DNA from: Nocardioides alkalitolerans DSM 16699 | Lineage (GTDB): Bacteria; Actinomycetota; Actinomycetes; Propionibacteriales; Nocardioidaceae | Direction of reading: 5' to 3' | Length of the DNA: 64,000 nt | Assembly: GCF_000426525.1 (NCBI RefSeq) | Contig: NZ_AUFN01000016.1 | Location: 62,001-126,000 of the forward strand | Part shown: positions 49,854 through 58,407 of the stretch, in pieces | How the letters are laid out: each line of letters begins with the position of its first letter | How positions within the stretch are numbered: the first letter of the stretch is position 1 | Notes under the pieces: model-generated | Database searches by the model: none | Told to the model about the DNA's origin: nothing | Seen by the model: only the letters and a program-made list of their open reading frames with translations | Made by a program: the position numbers and the translations under genes

Positions 49854-50156
49854 ATGACCAAGATCACGTTCCGCCTGCCCGCCGAGGACCGCATCGTTTC
49901 CGGTGAGCCGGGCGAGAGCATCATGCAAGTCGCCGTACAGGCGAACATCCCCGGGATCGTGGGGGAGTGCGGCGGCGACATGTCCTGCGCGACCTGCCAT
50001 GTCTACTGCGAGGACCAGAGCGGGTTCAAGCGGATCTCTGCGGACGAGGAAGACCTGCTCGAGCTCGCTGACGCGGTCCGGGACACGAGTCGGTTGAGCT
50101 GCCAGCTGAAGCTGACCCAGTCGACGGCAGAGGTGACCGTCGAGGTTCCGCAGTGA
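49854..50156 (+). CDS. [2Fe-2S] ferredoxin, putidaredoxin type
   Basis: This 100-residue ferredoxin has ligands Cys39, Cys45, Cys48 and Cys83 (ECGGDMSCATC and LSCQL). This is the Cx5Cx2C pattern of adrenodoxin/putidaredoxin-like P450 partners. The ATG at 49854 lies 15 bp after the P450 stop. It passes single electrons from the FAD reductase encoded immediately downstream (GTGA overlap) to the P450. It is not a 3Fe-4S ferredoxin, the more common partner in streptomycetes. Confidence 0.94.
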   Translation: MTKITFRLPAEDRIVSGEPGESIMQVAVQANIPGIVGECGGDMSCATCHVYCEDQSGFKRISADEEDLLELADAVRDTSRLSCQLKLTQSTAEVTVEVPQ

Positions 50157-51415
50157 CGTCTTCTGCCGAAGACGCCCCGGCCCGGTTCGATGTCCTGATC
50201 GTCGGTGGGGGCCATGCCGCGGTGCAGGTCGCGGCGGGATTGGCCGGAAAGTACGAGGGCAGTGTCGGCGTGCTCTCGGCCGAGCTGCACCACCCGTACC
50301 AGCGCCCGCCCCTCACGAAGGGCTACCTGTCGGGCGAGGTCGACGAGCACGAGCTCCTCCTGCGGCCTGCGTCGTTCTGGGAGGCGCCCGGGGTCAGCCT
50401 CCTCCTCGGGCACCGCGTCACGGCGGTCGATGCTGAGGCACACGTCGTCTCCACGCAGCACGGCGTCCGTTACAGCTACGGCACCCTCGTCTGGGCTGCC
50501 GGGGCCGAGCCGCTGCGGATCGGGCTCACAGGCGCCGATCTGCCGGGAGTGCACGAGCTACGCACGCTTGCCGACACTGCCCAGTTCAAGCGGGAGATCG
50601 GTCCGGGCGCACGGGTCGTCGTCATCGGTGGCGGGTACGTCGGGCTCGAGGCTGCCAGTGCGAGCGTCCATGCTGGCGCTGAGGTCAGCGTGGTGGAGGC
50701 GCAGTCGCGGCTCCTGTCGAGGGTGACCGGCGCCGACGTCGCCGAACACGTTCGCCAGCACCATCTCGCCAGCGGCGTCACGATCGAACTGGACGCCACC
50801 GTCGTCGGTGTGATGGACCGCGGTGGCCGGGCCGGTGGGGTGGTGCTCGGCGACGGCCGTGAGCTCGCGGCGGACGTCGTCCTCATCTCCGTCGGAATCC
50901 GACCGGCCAGCTCCGTGCTGGCTGACGCCGGGGCACGCTGCAGCAACGGCGTCGAGATCGACCTGCGAGGTCGCACCAGCCTGCCTGACGTCTACGCCGC
51001 CGGGGACTGCACCTGCTTCCCGACAGAAGACGGGGCGCGGATGCGGCTGGAGTCGCTCCAGAACGCCGTCGAGCAAGGTGACGTGGTCGCCCAGACCATC
51101 CTGGGCGAAGAGGCGACCTACTCGGTGGTCCCTTACTTCTGGTCCAACCAGGTGAACCTCAAGATCAAGACCATCGGGCTGGTCTCGGGTCACGACGAAA
51201 CCCTGGTCCGCCGCGGACCGGCACCGGGATCCCTGACGGTCGTCTACCTGCGCGGGGGGCGGGTCTGCGCCGTCGATGCCGTCAACGCCATGAAGGACTA
51301 CGTCGACGCACGCCATGTCCTCGGGGCGCGGGTGGACCCGAACCTGGTGACCGACCCGACGACGCGGTTGCGCGACGCCTTCAGGCCTGAGGTCGCCGGC
51401 CACGGAGCTGCATGA
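50153..51415 (+). CDS. NAD(P)H-ferredoxin reductase, putidaredoxin reductase type
   Basis: This 420-residue FAD protein has the N-terminal FAD loop DVLIVGGGHAAVQVA near residue 13, the substrate-side motif PYQRPPLTKGYLSG near residue 44, the NAD(P)-binding loop VVVIGGGYVGLEAA near residue 158, and the FAD ribityl motif DVYAAGDCTCFPT near residue 275. It supplies electrons to the [2Fe-2S] ferredoxin upstream. In the putidaredoxin-type system, FAD reductase, ferredoxin and P450 form a class I chain. Its stop overlaps the HtaA-domain gene, so all are co-translated. Confidence 0.93.
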   Translation: MTSSAEDAPARFDVLIVGGGHAAVQVAAGLAGKYEGSVGVLSAELHHPYQRPPLTKGYLSGEVDEHELLLRPASFWEAPGVSLLLGHRVTAVDAEAHVVSTQHGVRYSYGTLVWAAGAEPLRIGLTGADLPGVHELRTLADTAQFKREIGPGARVVVIGGGYVGLEAASASVHAGAEVSVVEAQSRLLSRVTGADVAEHVRQHHLASGVTIELDATVVGVMDRGGRAGGVVLGDGRELAADVVLISVGIRPASSVLADAGARCSNGVEIDLRGRTSLPDVYAAGDCTCFPTEDGARMRLESLQNAVEQGDVVAQTILGEEATYSVVPYFWSNQVNLKIKTIGLVSGHDETLVRRGPAPGSLTVVYLRGGRVCAVDAVNAMKDYVDARHVLGARVDPNLVTDPTTRLRDAFRPEVAGHGAA

Positions 51416-51915
51416 ACTCCCCGACGGGCGTCGTGCTGTCCTGGGCGGTGCGCCCGAGCTTCCGGCAGTACGTGGCCGATCTGCCCGACGGCCGTGAGGA
51501 GTGGAGCGGTGTCACGTTGTCATCCGGGGGAGCGGTGGAGTTCCCTGCCGACCCCGGGGCCCCTATCGCGCCGGCTGCTGGAAGGACCAGCGTGACCTAT
51601 GCCTTCACGGGGGCCATCAGCTGGTGGGGACATGGCGGTGCTCTCCGCGTTCAGGTGCGCGACCCGCATCTCCACCTGGTCGGTGAAGGGCGCAGCACGT
51701 TGTCCGTGCGACAAGCTGGGAACGGCGCTGACGGACGACCGGTGATCGCGGCATTCGTCGAGCACCACGTCGACGCCGGCATCCTCCACGTACCCCTTCC
51801 GCGGTTGACGTGGGACGGGGTCAGTCTGTTCGGCGACGTGTACGAGGTGGGTGCGCCCCTCGCCCCGCTGCAGGTCGCCCTCGGTCACCAGGAGGTGAGC
51901 ACATGCGGGCCGTGA
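51412..51915 (+). CDS. single HtaA-domain protein, cytoplasmic
   Basis: The 167-residue protein matches the HtaA heme-binding domain pattern: VVLSWAVRPSFRQYVADLPD at the start, a central YAFTGAISWWGHGGALRVQV, then VRDPHLHLVGEGRSTLSVR. The Tyr20 and His74 positions match residues that bind heme in corynebacterial HtaA. That protein is a surface heme receptor with a signal peptide and membrane anchor. This one has neither, and it overlaps P450 redox-partner genes at both ends. A heme-handling or scaffold role for the P450 is conceivable; so is a divergent fold member that binds a hydrophobic ligand. No such role is established. Confidence 0.75.
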   Translation: MNSPTGVVLSWAVRPSFRQYVADLPDGREEWSGVTLSSGGAVEFPADPGAPIAPAAGRTSVTYAFTGAISWWGHGGALRVQVRDPHLHLVGEGRSTLSVRQAGNGADGRPVIAAFVEHHVDAGILHVPLPRLTWDGVSLFGDVYEVGAPLAPLQVALGHQEVSTCGP

Positions 51916-52829
51916 GAGTGCATGGCAGTGGCGGACCCGAGGTACTGCGCATGACGGAGGTGCCCGACCCGGAGCCCGGGCCGGGAGAGGTGGTGCTGAG
52001 GGTCGCGGCGAGAACCGTCAACCCCACCGACACCATGCGCCGATCGGGCGCCGCCGCCTGGCGCGTGCCGCCCGACGGCCCGTACGGAGTGGGAATGGAC
52101 GCCTCGGGAACGATCGAGCAGGTGGGTGCCGGGGTCGACCTGCACGTGGGTGACCGCGTCGTCGCTCTCGTCCTGCCCTCCCAGGACAGAGGAGCGTACG
52201 ACGAGCTGGTCGCGGTGCCCGCGACCCAGGTCGCGCGAGCCCCCGTCTCGATCGACCTGGTCTCATCCGCGACGTTGCCGATGAACGGCCTCACGGCCAT
52301 CCTCGCGTTGGACGCCCTCGCGTTGCGGCCTGGGGCGGTCCTCGCCGTCACCGGTGCGGCAGGCGCTGTCGGCGGGTACGCGATCCAGCTGGCCAAGGCG
52401 CGGGGACTCCGGGTGGTCGCCGACGCCTCCAAGGCCGACGAGGAGCTCGTCCGCAGTTTCGGAGCCGATCGGATAGTGCCGCGCGGCTCGAGTTTCGCCG
52501 AGTCCGTGAGGGACCTGGAGCCAGACGGCGTACCAGGTCTCCTCGACGGCTCCGTCCAGGGACCCGAGGTCCTGCCAGCCGTGTCGGACGGAGGCACAGT
52601 CGCCGTTCTCCGGCCTCCTGACTTCGAGGAGAGCCGCGTGGACGTGCGCTTCGTGAGGGTCTCCACAGCCGTCGAGCGGCCGGGTCTGCTCGACGAGATC
52701 GTCGGGCACGCGGAGGCTGGCCGGATGACGACGAGAGTTGCCTGTCGCCTTCCGCTTGCCTCGGCTGCGGAGGCGCATCGGCTCCTTGAGCGTGGCGGGC
52801 TCCGTGGCCGCATCGTCCTCGTTCCCTGA
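51903..52829 (+). CDS. quinone oxidoreductase-like MDR-family enzyme (paralogue 2)
   Basis: The 308-residue zinc-free MDR protein is closely related to the one at 21781. Corresponding blocks are VNPTDTMRRSGAAAWRVPPD, TLPMNGLTAILALDALALRP, and VTGAAGAVGGYAIQLAKARG with the nucleotide loop near residue 150. It begins with ATG 51903, inside the end of the HtaA gene. NADPH-dependent enone or quinone reduction is the usual activity. Its operon context with the P450 suggests reduction of an enone formed downstream of hydroxylation. Confidence 0.87.
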   Translation: MRAVRVHGSGGPEVLRMTEVPDPEPGPGEVVLRVAARTVNPTDTMRRSGAAAWRVPPDGPYGVGMDASGTIEQVGAGVDLHVGDRVVALVLPSQDRGAYDELVAVPATQVARAPVSIDLVSSATLPMNGLTAILALDALALRPGAVLAVTGAAGAVGGYAIQLAKARGLRVVADASKADEELVRSFGADRIVPRGSSFAESVRDLEPDGVPGLLDGSVQGPEVLPAVSDGGTVAVLRPPDFEESRVDVRFVRVSTAVERPGLLDEIVGHAEAGRMTTRVACRLPLASAAEAHRLLERGGLRGRIVLVP

Positions 52830-52867
52830 CGTCTCGCCCACGTCACCAACCCCGCTAGGAGATCACC

Positions 52868-53536
52868 ATGGTCGAGTCATCGGACGACCTCGGAGTCGTC
52901 GAGGACGGCTCCACGATCGAGGTGATGCTGTACGACGTCCAACCTGGGCGCATGGACGACGCGGTGCGTGCGTTCCAGGAGACCTTCGCGAGCTTCCGAC
53001 CCGCGGGCTTCACGGTCCTGTTCGCCGCAGCCGACGTCGCGCACCATCGCCTCATCTGGGTCCACCGCTACGAGCGCGGATTCGACTTGGGAGAACGGTT
53101 CTACCTCGGCAAGTACCCCGACCTGGTCCACTGCCTGTGGGCCGGTACACGGTACGACGCCGTGGCCGCGTCCGCAGACCTGCCGGCCCGGCCGCGCGCG
53201 AGCGCGCCGCCACCACCGCCGCGGACGCTCGCTGAGCTGGCCGACGGCCCCACCGTCGAGCTCAAGGTCTACGAGGTGAAGCAGGGGCATTGGGTGCCGT
53301 TCCTCGAGTACTGGCGGAGGATCGTCACGCTGCGCCGCGCCGCTGGCTTCAAGGTGGAGTTCGCCGTGGCAGACATCCCGGGTCACCGGTTCGTCTGGGG
53401 CGTCAGCGTCGACGGTGACTTCACCGGCCAGAACGAGACCTACCTCGACGGCGAAGACCGGCGTGCGGCCAACGTCATCTCGGATCACATCGGCCGCTTC
53501 GAGATCCCGAAGGTCGTCTACCTGCCAGTCAGCTGA
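52868..53536 (+). CDS. tandem NIPSNAP-like (dimeric alpha/beta barrel) protein
   Basis: The 222-residue protein has two similar ferredoxin-like alpha/beta units: residues 15-100 (IEVMLYDVQPGRMDDAVRAF then HHRLIWVHRYERGFDLGERF) and residues 130-222 (VELKVYEVKQGHWVPFLEYW then GHRFVWGVSVDGDFTGQNET). An Ala/Pro-rich linker separates them. NIPSNAP and EthD-like proteins have this fold. EthD is essential for, but of unknown function in, the P450-based degradation of ethyl tert-butyl ether. A tandem version as the last gene of a P450 operon invites comparison with that case. The function is unknown. Confidence 0.75.
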   Translation: MVESSDDLGVVEDGSTIEVMLYDVQPGRMDDAVRAFQETFASFRPAGFTVLFAAADVAHHRLIWVHRYERGFDLGERFYLGKYPDLVHCLWAGTRYDAVAASADLPARPRASAPPPPPRTLAELADGPTVELKVYEVKQGHWVPFLEYWRRIVTLRRAAGFKVEFAVADIPGHRFVWGVSVDGDFTGQNETYLDGEDRRAANVISDHIGRFEIPKVVYLPVS

Positions 53537-53563
53537 GCACGGGGGTCTCATTTGATGAGCAGG

Positions 53564-53600
53564 GCGAGGCGCCCGTTCCGTCGTACGGGGCGGGCGCCTC
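53564..53600. terminator. hairpin terminator between convergent operons
   Basis: CGAGGCGCCCG and CGGGCGCCTCG form a perfect 11-bp stem with a 15-nt loop, 28 bp after the NIPSNAP-like stop. It may also end the racemase gene from the other side. Confidence 0.8.
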
Positions 53601-53768
53601 GTGCTCCTCTGGTGTCACGCGGCTGGCGCGGGTGTCGGCGGCGGGCGCGCGGTCATGTCCATTTGCGGGGCGCTCGGTGCGTCGGGTCGGGGAGGACGCT
53701 CCATGCGCTGCTCTCCCGCGGTCCGCAAGCACCTCAGTCCGCAGCAGTCGCGTCATGCTGTCGAGTTC

Positions 53769-54881
53769 TCATTGCGCCGTCGCGGCGCCCTGACTCCACT
53801 CAGTCAAGACGGCCTGCACGTCCACTGCAGTGCTGGGCGGAGGGGATGGGCGGCCAGCACCGGTACGCGAGAAGCGAGGCGCCGGTAACGGCTGGATGAT
53901 GCCGTTCAGGTCAGCGACGACCTCGCGCTCCACCAGGTGCGGGTGCTGGCTCGCCTCGGTGAGCGTCAGGACCGGCGTCACGCATGCGTCGATTCCGGCG
54001 AACGTCGCAGTCCATTCTTCCCGGGTGCGCTGCAGGAACGCGTCAGTCAAGCGGGCGTGAACGGTGGGCCAGCCGGCACGGTCGTGCTGTTCGGGAAGGT
54101 CGGCGTCGGCCAGGCCGACCGTCTCGAGCAGGCGTCGGTAGAACTGAGGCTCGACCGAGCCGACCGCCATGTACTTGCCGTCGGCGCACTCGTAGGTGTC
54201 GTAGAAGGGAGCTCCGCCGTCCAGCAGGTTGGTGCCGCGTTCCTCGTGCCATGAGCCGCCGCCGGACATCGACCAGAGCATGTGTGCGAGGACGCTGGCG
54301 CCATCCACCATCGCCGCGTCGACGACCTGACCGACGCCGGAGCGGTCGCGTTCCCACAGTGCGGCGAGGATCCCCGTCAGCAGGAACATCGATCCGCCCC
54401 CGAAGTCTCCGATCAGGTTGAGCGGCGGGACGGGGCGCGCGTCGGGGCGACCGATCGCATGGAGGATGCCCGCCACTGCCAGGTAGTTGATGTCGTGGCC
54501 CGCGCGGTCGACCAACGGGCCGTCCTGGCCCCAGCCCGTCATGCGGCCGTAGACGAGACGCGGGTTCGCGGTCAAGCAGTCATCGGGGCCGAGGCCGAGA
54601 CGCTCGGTCACCCCGGGGCGGTACCCCTCGATGAGCACGTCCGCCTGAGCCACGAGGTCGAGGACCCGCTGACGGTCGCCCTCGTTCTTGAGGTCGGCTT
54701 GGACGATGCGCCGCCCGCGCAGCTGTTCGTTGCGTCCCTGGGCACCCAGCCCGAATACGCCATCGGGGCGCTCGACGCGCACCACGTCGGCGCCGAGGTC
54801 GGCGAGGATCATGGCGGCGTGCGGGCCGGGCCCGATGCTGGCGAGCTCGACGACGCGAAGACCCGCGAGAGGTCCAGCCAT
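53769..54881 (-). CDS. alpha-methylacyl-CoA racemase (CaiB/BaiF family)
   Basis: The 370-residue protein has ATG 54881 after CAGGAG. The signature [11 protein letters not shown], with the catalytic His near residue 120, and the [20 protein letters not shown] catalytic Asp near residue 150 are those of alpha-methylacyl-CoA racemase, not of CoA transferases. [20 protein letters not shown] is near residue 33. The racemase converts (2R)- to (2S)-2-methylacyl-CoA so that acyl-CoA dehydrogenases, which need the S form, can proceed. This implies that the pathway meets methyl-branched CoA esters. It is transcribed toward the P450 operon and may share a transcript with the TetR gene upstream. Confidence 0.93.
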   Translation of the reverse strand: MAGPLAGLRVVELASIGPGPHAAMILADLGADVVRVERPDGVFGLGAQGRNEQLRGRRIVQADLKNEGDRQRVLDLVAQADVLIEGYRPGVTERLGLGPDDCLTANPRLVYGRMTGWGQDGPLVDRAGHDINYLAVAGILHAIGRPDARPVPPLNLIGDFGGGSMFLLTGILAALWERDRSGVGQVVDAAMVDGASVLAHMLWSMSGGGSWHEERGTNLLDGGAPFYDTYECADGKYMAVGSVEPQFYRRLLETVGLADADLPEQHDRAGWPTVHARLTDAFLQRTREEWTATFAGIDACVTPVLTLTEASQHPHLVEREVVADLNGIIQPLPAPRFSRTGAGRPSPPPSTAVDVQAVLTEWSQGAATAQ

Positions 54882-54963
54882 GGTGACTCCTGGGATGAGA
54901 CGAGGCGCCTGGGGCGCGCTGGATCGTCCGACGCCGGGCGGGGTCGGGGACAAACGTGGGCCG

Positions 54964-55746
54964 TCAAGAGGGGAGGCCGGCCTCGACGGACTCAGGAGAC
55001 CCCGCGGACTGCAATGCGCCGGACGCCGGCGTGGACGTGCTCGTCTCCGAGGCCGGAGCAGACGCGTCGTCGACAGCTCCGAGGCCGATGGCCTCGGCTG
55101 CCTCTGCCGCCACGACGGCCGCGGGATCGGTGGCCAGGGCGCGGTACGTCTGGTCGATGAAGGTCGCCAGGACGGCCTCTGAGTCGATGCTCTCGGGGTC
55201 GAGCTTCCACAGGTAGCCGACTCCGCGGAGCTGGGCCACGATGACCGCAGCCTGCTGCTCGGGATCGACCCCCGGGATGATCGAGCCGTCCTCGAGGCCA
55301 TTCCGGATGTACTCCGCCATGCGAGTGCGCTGCCCCCGATGGAACTCGATGAAGCGTTCGCGGAGCTCGGGGACCGGTCCTGCGGCCTCGAAGATCAACG
55401 CATACAGGATCGTGAGTGACTTCGGGTTCTTGGCGTACGCGTTCTTGATGCCCGTCAGCATCACGTGGAGGGCGTCGAGGCCCGTGAGTCCACGCTGCAC
55501 GGGCGCCACGGTCTCGACGTCCCACCGGTGGACGATCTCGTCGACCAACGCTTCCAGCAGCTTCCCCTTCGACCCGAAGCGAGCGGTCGCGAGGCTGCGG
55601 CTGTATCCAGCACGCTCGCCGACCGTCGCCAGGGTCATGGACTGGTAGCCGCCCTCGGCGACCAGCTCACCCGCAGCGCGCACGAGCAGACGCGTGGATC
55701 GCTCTGAACGAACCTGGTGACCGTTGAGGGTCGGGTTGGCAGTCAT
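54964..55746 (-). CDS. TetR-family transcriptional regulator
   Basis: The 260-residue protein has ATG 55746 after AAGGAG. The N-terminal HTH is residues 20-65: [20 protein letters not shown], then [20 protein letters not shown], and the usual [12 protein letters not shown]. The ligand-binding part is helical. A Pro/Ser/Ala-rich tail follows ([20 protein letters not shown]), unusual in length. TetR proteins repress by binding short palindromes and release DNA when a ligand, often an acyl-CoA here, binds. It is the only regulator in the island and so the best candidate to bind the seven shared palindromes. This is inference. Confidence 0.9.
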   Translation of the reverse strand: MTANPTLNGHQVRSERSTRLLVRAAGELVAEGGYQSMTLATVGERAGYSRSLATARFGSKGKLLEALVDEIVHRWDVETVAPVQRGLTGLDALHVMLTGIKNAYAKNPKSLTILYALIFEAAGPVPELRERFIEFHRGQRTRMAEYIRNGLEDGSIIPGVDPEQQAAVIVAQLRGVGYLWKLDPESIDSEAVLATFIDQTYRALATDPAAVVAAEAAEAIGLGAVDDASAPASETSTSTPASGALQSAGSPESVEAGLPS

Positions 55747-55760
55747 CGGCTCTCCTTAAC

Positions 55761-55780
55761 TTGTCGGCAAGACAGCAAGA
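55761..55780. promoter_or_regulatory. possible TetR autoregulatory site
   Basis: TTGTCGGCAAGACAGCAAG lies 14 bp upstream of the TetR ATG. It resembles the island palindrome only loosely (TTGT, then CAAG), so it may be a weaker or differently spaced site. Confidence 0.4.
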
Positions 55781-55841
55781 TATAAGGCGATGGTCTTGCG
55801 CGACCCCGATGTCCCGGCTGCGGTCCGGAAGTTCTGCGCAT

Positions 55842-57050
55842 TTATCGGAACGGGGTCGGAGGCAGGAGTCGATCGGAGATGAGCCGCTGCATGATCTCCG
55901 AGGTCCCTTCGAAGATCTTGGTCAGCCGCGCGTCTCGCCAGTAGCGCTCGATCGGGAAGTCCGTGGTGTAGCCGGCTCCGCCGTGCAGCTGGAGCGCTTC
56001 GGAGGTGACCCGCTCGGACATCTCGGCAGCGGCGTACTTGAGCATCGCCGCGCGGACCTCGCTCGCCTCGCCGTTGTCGACGTCCGTGGCGATCTCGTAC
56101 ATCAGGGCCCGGCACAGCTCGATCTCGGACGCCATCGAGGCGATCTTGAACCGTGCGTTCTGGAAGTCAGCGATCGGGTGTCCGAACTGCTCCCTTTCCT
56201 GGACGTACTTGATGGAGTCCTCCAGCGCCCCGCGCGCCAGGCCGATCGAGCGCGCGGCGGTGTGGATGCGAGGTGTGAGCATCCCTTCTGCCACGCGCTT
56301 GAACCCGCGGTCAGGCACCGCCGACGTCTCGTACCCGATCAGCCCGTCCTCCGGCACGAAGCAGTCGTTGAAGGACAGCTCGAAGGTGTGCCAACCGTGG
56401 TAGCCGATCTTGCGGACGGCTGTGCCCGAGCAACCGGGCGGGAACTCGCCGGGAGTCTTGTGCAGGATGAACCGGCGGATGCCGTCGTGCCGGTTCGCGG
56501 GGTCGAACGGCGTGGTCCGGGCAACGACGACGATCCCGTCGGCTTGGTCGGCGAACGTGCACCACATCTTCTGGCCGTTGATGACCCAGCCGCCGTCCAC
56601 CTTGTCGGCCCGGGTACGAATCGAGGCGATGTCGGATCCTGCGCCCGGCTCGCTCATGGCGAAGGCGCCCAGCCATTCCCCCCGCGCCGCGCGTGGCAGG
56701 ATTTCTGCGCGCTGGCTCGGGTCGAGACCAGCGGCCACACCCGAGCGGGTGATGATGCTGGCCACGCTCATCCATGCGCGTGCGAGCTCCTCGGTGATGA
56801 GCGCGTACTCAAAGACCCCTAGGCCGAGTCCACCCATGTCCTCGGGAATGAGGATGCCGAAGAAGCCCAGGTCGGACATCTTGCGACGCAGGGCGTCCGG
56901 GATGATGCCACGCTCGGGGTCGAGCTCGTTGGCGACCGGCAGCACTTCGCGCATCGCGAAGTCGCGCGCCAGCTCCTGGATGGCTTCGCGCTCCTCCGTG
57001 CGGTACGCCGACGGGATCTTCGGACGGGGGTCGACCAGGGGTCGTGCCAC
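55842..57050 (-). CDS. acyl-CoA dehydrogenase (classical type)
   Basis: The 402-residue enzyme has GTG 57050 chosen because AGAAGAGG precedes it; the frame is open further upstream without a site. The classical C-terminal motif KIFEGTSEIMQRLI keeps the catalytic Glu. Other landmarks are ILIPEDMGGLGLGVFEYALI near residue 68, GAFAMSEPGAGSDIASIRTR near residue 130, and VINGQKMWCTFADQADGIVV. QERE-QFGHPIADFQ is the usual FAD-side loop. The enzyme resembles isovaleryl/2-methylbutyryl-CoA-type dehydrogenases that act on branched short acyl-CoA. Operator site 6 lies 15 bp upstream. Confidence 0.9.
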   Translation of the reverse strand: MARPLVDPRPKIPSAYRTEEREAIQELARDFAMREVLPVANELDPERGIIPDALRRKMSDLGFFGILIPEDMGGLGLGVFEYALITEELARAWMSVASIITRSGVAAGLDPSQRAEILPRAARGEWLGAFAMSEPGAGSDIASIRTRADKVDGGWVINGQKMWCTFADQADGIVVVARTTPFDPANRHDGIRRFILHKTPGEFPPGCSGTAVRKIGYHGWHTFELSFNDCFVPEDGLIGYETSAVPDRGFKRVAEGMLTPRIHTAARSIGLARGALEDSIKYVQEREQFGHPIADFQNARFKIASMASEIELCRALMYEIATDVDNGEASEVRAAMLKYAAAEMSERVTSEALQLHGGAGYTTDFPIERYWRDARLTKIFEGTSEIMQRLISDRLLPPTPFR

Positions 57051-57064
57051 GACAACCTCTTCTA

Positions 57065-57078
57065 TTGTTGGTTGGCTA
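57065..57078. promoter_or_regulatory. shared catabolic operator, site 6
   Basis: TTGTTGGTTGGCTA is the least conserved of the seven (last four bases GCTA). It lies between the acyl-CoA dehydrogenase at 57050 and the divergent luciferase-like gene. Confidence 0.55.
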
Positions 57079-57308
57079 GTTAATACTTCGAGGCTAGTCT
57101 GTGGCGCGGGCCACGACAACCCCAGGTGCGTGAGTGTGGGGTGTGCTGCTGCACGACGCGGCAGTTGTCGGTGGTCGACAAGCAAAGACGACACTGGTTG
57201 GTCCTGCGGACCTAGCCCCGTTCTGCGCCTTCCGGCTGAGGCCGGCGCCTCGGGTAACCAGCACCCTTCCGGAGCCCCTGGGCTCCTCCACCACAAGAGA
57301 CGGGCACA

Positions 57309-58403
57309 ATGGCGAAGCAACTCGAGTTCTGGACCAACTTCACCGAGACCGACCCGCGGGCCGCTGCCCAGCAGGCACTCCAGTTCGAAGCCGACGGCTG
57401 GGACGGGGCCGTCATGGTCGACTCGCAGTGCATGTTCGCAGAGGTGTGGGTCTACCTCACGATGTGCGCTCAGGCGACCGATCGGATCAAGCTCGGCACC
57501 GGCGTGACGAACCTCGTCACCCGGCACCCGTCCGTCACCGCAGCCGCCGCGGCGTCACTTCAGCTCGTCTCCGGTGGGCGTGCCTCGCTCGGCATCGGTC
57601 GTGGTGACTCCGCACTTGCGTACGTCGGAGCCTCCCCGCAGAAGATCTCCCAGTTCGAGCACTACCTGGACGTCGTGCAGACCTATCTCCGTGGAGACGA
57701 GGTCGCCATGGCCGATGCCAGCGCGATGTTGGTCGGCGCCAAGGTCGGGTTCGACAACCTGGCGATCGGGTCGGCGCCGCCCGGTAGCCGCATGAAGTGG
57801 CTCGACGCGTTCGAGATGGACAAGGTCCCGGTCGAGGCCTACGCCACGGGGCCCCGCGCCATTGCCGCCGCCGGTCACATGGCAGACAACGTGATGCTCA
57901 TGTTGACCGCCGAGGTGCAGCGCGTGGCGTGGGGAATCGGGCTCGTTCGCGAGGCAGCCGCTGCCGCGGGGCGCGACGGCGTCGGCATCGGATGTGCCCT
58001 GATGGTCGTACCGCACGACGACCCGCAGGTGGCGCGTGACCTCGCCCGTCCCCAGGTCGCCAGCCAGGCCCGGTTCTCCGTGATGAACCACAAGGTGATC
58101 GGCCCGGCGACCGACGCACAGACGGAGACGCTGCTCGCGATCGCGAAGGCCTACGACATGAACAAGCACGGCGCGGTGGAGGGGGCGACCTCGTCGCACG
58201 CCGACGCCGCCGACGACGAGTTCGTCGACCAGTACGGCGTCGTCGGGACGGTTGACGCGTGCGTCGAGCGACTCCTGGAGCTGAAGAGCCTCGGGGTGGA
58301 CCGGATGAGCCTGTGGCTGCCCTACGCGAGGAACGACGTGTCGCGCCGCTCCTACGACCTGCTCATGGGTGAGGTCCTGCCGCGCGTGCGCGCCTCCGCG
58401 TAG
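57309..58403 (+). CDS. luciferase-like, probably F420-dependent oxidoreductase
   Basis: The 364-residue (beta/alpha)8 protein is of the luciferase-like superfamily and is closer to F420-dependent dehydrogenases such as methylenetetrahydromethanopterin reductase than to FMN oxygenases. Landmarks are LEFWTNFTETDPRAAAQQAL at the start, RIKLGTGVTNLVTRHPSVTA near residue 60, LQLVSGGRASLGIGRGDSAL near residue 84, and GYDP-like loops replaced by DAFEMDKVPVEAYATGPRAI. Nonpolar residues around the predicted deazaflavin site fit F420. The substrate may be an enone or an alcohol made by another step. It stands alone, convergent with the ferredoxin reductase gene. Confidence 0.82.
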   Translation: MAKQLEFWTNFTETDPRAAAQQALQFEADGWDGAVMVDSQCMFAEVWVYLTMCAQATDRIKLGTGVTNLVTRHPSVTAAAAASLQLVSGGRASLGIGRGDSALAYVGASPQKISQFEHYLDVVQTYLRGDEVAMADASAMLVGAKVGFDNLAIGSAPPGSRMKWLDAFEMDKVPVEAYATGPRAIAAAGHMADNVMLMLTAEVQRVAWGIGLVREAAAAAGRDGVGIGCALMVVPHDDPQVARDLARPQVASQARFSVMNHKVIGPATDAQTETLLAIAKAYDMNKHGAVEGATSSHADAADDEFVDQYGVVGTVDACVERLLELKSLGVDRMSLWLPYARNDVSRRSYDLLMGEVLPRVRASA

Positions 58404-58407
58404 CGGC

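Noticed and set aside
57051..57527. N-terminal extension of the acyl-CoA dehydrogenase at 55842
   Set aside because: It crosses the operator and the divergent gene's start. GTG 57050 has a ribosome site and gives a normal family length.
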